A stretch of DNA of 64,000 nt, from contig NZ_OY730248.1 in NCBI RefSeq assembly GCF_963422545.1, positions 62,001-126,000 on the forward strand. Reading direction: 5' to 3'. Below the pieces are notes generated by a model that saw only the letters and a list, made by a program, of their open reading frames with translations, did no database searches and was not told the DNA's origin. The number at the start of each line of letters is the position of its first letter. Positions within the stretch are counted from its first letter, which is position 1. Below are positions 63,080-64,000 of this stretch, piece after piece. Origin of the DNA: an uncultured Flavobacterium sp. (GTDB lineage: Bacteria > Bacteroidota > Bacteroidia > Flavobacteriales > Flavobacteriaceae). The translations under genes were made by a program, and so were the position numbers.

Positions 63080-63137
63080 CAATACCGTAAAAAAAGTGGT
63101 TAAAAAATAAAATATGTCCAAAATTCGATAACAGAAA

Positions 63138-64000
63138 TTATATATTCAGTAAAAATTTTGACAAATTATCTTCCTGAAGGAGGTTTAGTTTCTTTCTTAA
63201 TCGATAACGATGTAGCTCTACGCCCCTAAATGAGATGTTCATCATAGGCGCAATTTCCTTTGAAGAAAGGTTCATTTTAAGATAAACACACAGTTTTATA
63301 TCTTTTGGGGTAAGGTTTGGAAATTTCTTAGAAAGATTAATAATAAACTCGTTGTGAATTTGATTCAGGTTTGTTTCAAAAATTTCCCATTCGTGTTTAT
63401 TTACTTCATTTATCTTAATTGCTTTTTTGATTTCGCTCTTAAGCTTATTAAAATCTTTCTCAGAATCAAGAATGCTTTGGATATTTTCAATCATTTCGCT
63501 TTGCTTTGCAATTGACAATGATTTTCCGGCAACTTCAGATGATTTTGTCTGCAATTCAAGTTCCAGAATGTGTTTTTCGTATTCCTGAACATTTAATTCA
63601 TTTTCTGCTTTCAATTCCATTTCCAGAATTTCTCTCTGATGTTTTAATTCTTCAGCCTGCAATTTTAATTTTTGCATATAGCGAAGCTTATTCCATTTGT
63701 AGTAAAAAAACAAAACTGCAGCTATTACCAGTAAATACAATAAAATCATCCAAATTGAAAAATACCAGGGTTCCGCAACTTTAAAATCAAAATTTGCAAC
63801 TTTTTCATAACTGGCTCCATTATGATTAAAAATATTGATCGAATGATAACCACTGTTTAAATTATTCAGTACAATTAATCCATCAGTTACCGGAATAAAA
63901 TCTTTACTCTTATTTAGTTTGTAAAACAAATTAGGTTTACTGGCACCGTAAATTCCTGAAATTACATTAATCTTTAACTCTGTATTAAATTTAATTTTAG
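63138..64000 (-). CDS. PUL regulator: Y_Y_Y domain, membrane helix and LuxR-type HTH (N-terminus outside window)
   Basis: The frame is open to the window edge, so only the C-terminal part is seen. It has the end of a triple-tyrosine (Y_Y_Y) domain (GIYGASKPN; SGYHSINIFNHNGASYEKVA), a membrane segment (FSIWMILLYLLVIAAVLFFYY), a long coiled coil (about 63700-63500) and a C-terminal LuxR-type HTH: FPNLTPKDIKLCVYLKMNLS, then SSKEIAPMMNIS and RYRLRKKLNL. Off-window there should be a propeller sensor. Such one-component sensors are known as local PUL regulators in Bacteroidota. Confidence 0.88.
   Translation of the reverse strand, partial: KIKFNTELKINVISGIYGASKPNLFYKLNKSKDFIPVTDGLIVLNNLNSGYHSINIFNHNGASYEKVANFDFKVAEPWYFSIWMILLYLLVIAAVLFFYYKWNKLRYMQKLKLQAEELKHQREILEMELKAENELNVQEYEKHILELELQTKSSEVAGKSLSIAKQSEMIENIQSILDSEKDFNKLKSEIKKAIKINEVNKHEWEIFETNLNQIHNEFIINLSKKFPNLTPKDIKLCVYLKMNLSSKEIAPMMNISFRGVELHRYRLRKKLNLLQEDNLSKFLLNI

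Noticed and set aside
63138..63929. The regulator as a complete 263-residue protein
   Set aside because: The apparent start is an internal TTG; the frame continues open to the window edge with Y_Y_Y-like sequence, so the gene is cut by the window.

Overview
The window comes from a low-GC Gram-negative member of the Bacteroidota, very probably a Flavobacterium. The signs are the -7 promoter element TAnnTTTG in front of many genes, the lack of Shine-Dalgarno sites, a SusC/SusD polysaccharide utilization locus (PUL), a giant Ig-repeat surface protein of the type IX secretion kind, a JOHN/BlaB-like B1 metallo-beta-lactamase, and several families of short inverted repeats between genes. I saw no rRNA, tRNA, CRISPR array, phage or transposase gene.

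Layout. (1) 1-9044, minus: the first ~3014 codons of a giant secreted protein whose C-terminus lies outside the window. It has five divergent copies of a ~150-residue beta-rich domain mixed with Ig-like modules, then an array of ~80-residue Ig modules with a three-unit higher-order repeat. About 1.25 kb of very AT-rich non-coding DNA follows. (2) 10.3-23.2 kb: a small conserved protein, an Oar-like TonB-dependent receptor, rpsF-rpsR-rplI, a LytTR response regulator, priA, an operon of BrkB-like membrane protein, DUF2147 protein and metallo-beta-lactamase, nadC, and an AlkC-type DNA glycosylase. (3) 23.2-31.4 kb: two repeat-rich gaps around a pirin/OsmC/GNAT operon, a secreted adenosine deaminase, rlmH, small lipoproteins, folP and a DUF1599 protein. 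(4) 31.4-48.5 kb: a DoxX-like protein, an inserted-looking membrane gene flanked by a decayed copy of the DoxX gene tail, a TlpA-like thioredoxin, tpiA, a secreted solenoid/TIM-barrel pair, prmA, clpS, an overlapping pair resembling alkylglycerol monooxygenase and lysoplasmalogenase, kdsA, an outer-membrane protein, a YiiX-like peptidase and a Coq4-like protein. (5) 48.5-64 kb, minus: an M28 peptidase, GH43, a GDPD lipoprotein, and a PUL (regulator, susC, susD, LamG lipoprotein, GH144-type glucanase, esterase, GH3).

How the genes fit together. The PUL is the most coherent system. A GH144-type endo-beta-1,2-glucanase with a GH3 beta-glucosidase and a SusCD pair points to beta-1,2-glucan, the backbone of bacterial osmoregulated periplasmic glucans. 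The neighbouring phosphodiesterase and esterase could remove the phosphoglycerol and acyl groups these glucans carry; that last step is inference. Four TGATGTA heptamers between the regulator gene and susC are a candidate operator. Other points of interest are the ether-lipid-like enzyme pair, a shared 15-bp palindrome in front of the YiiX-like and Coq4-like genes, and the duplicated gene tail at 33.7 kb.
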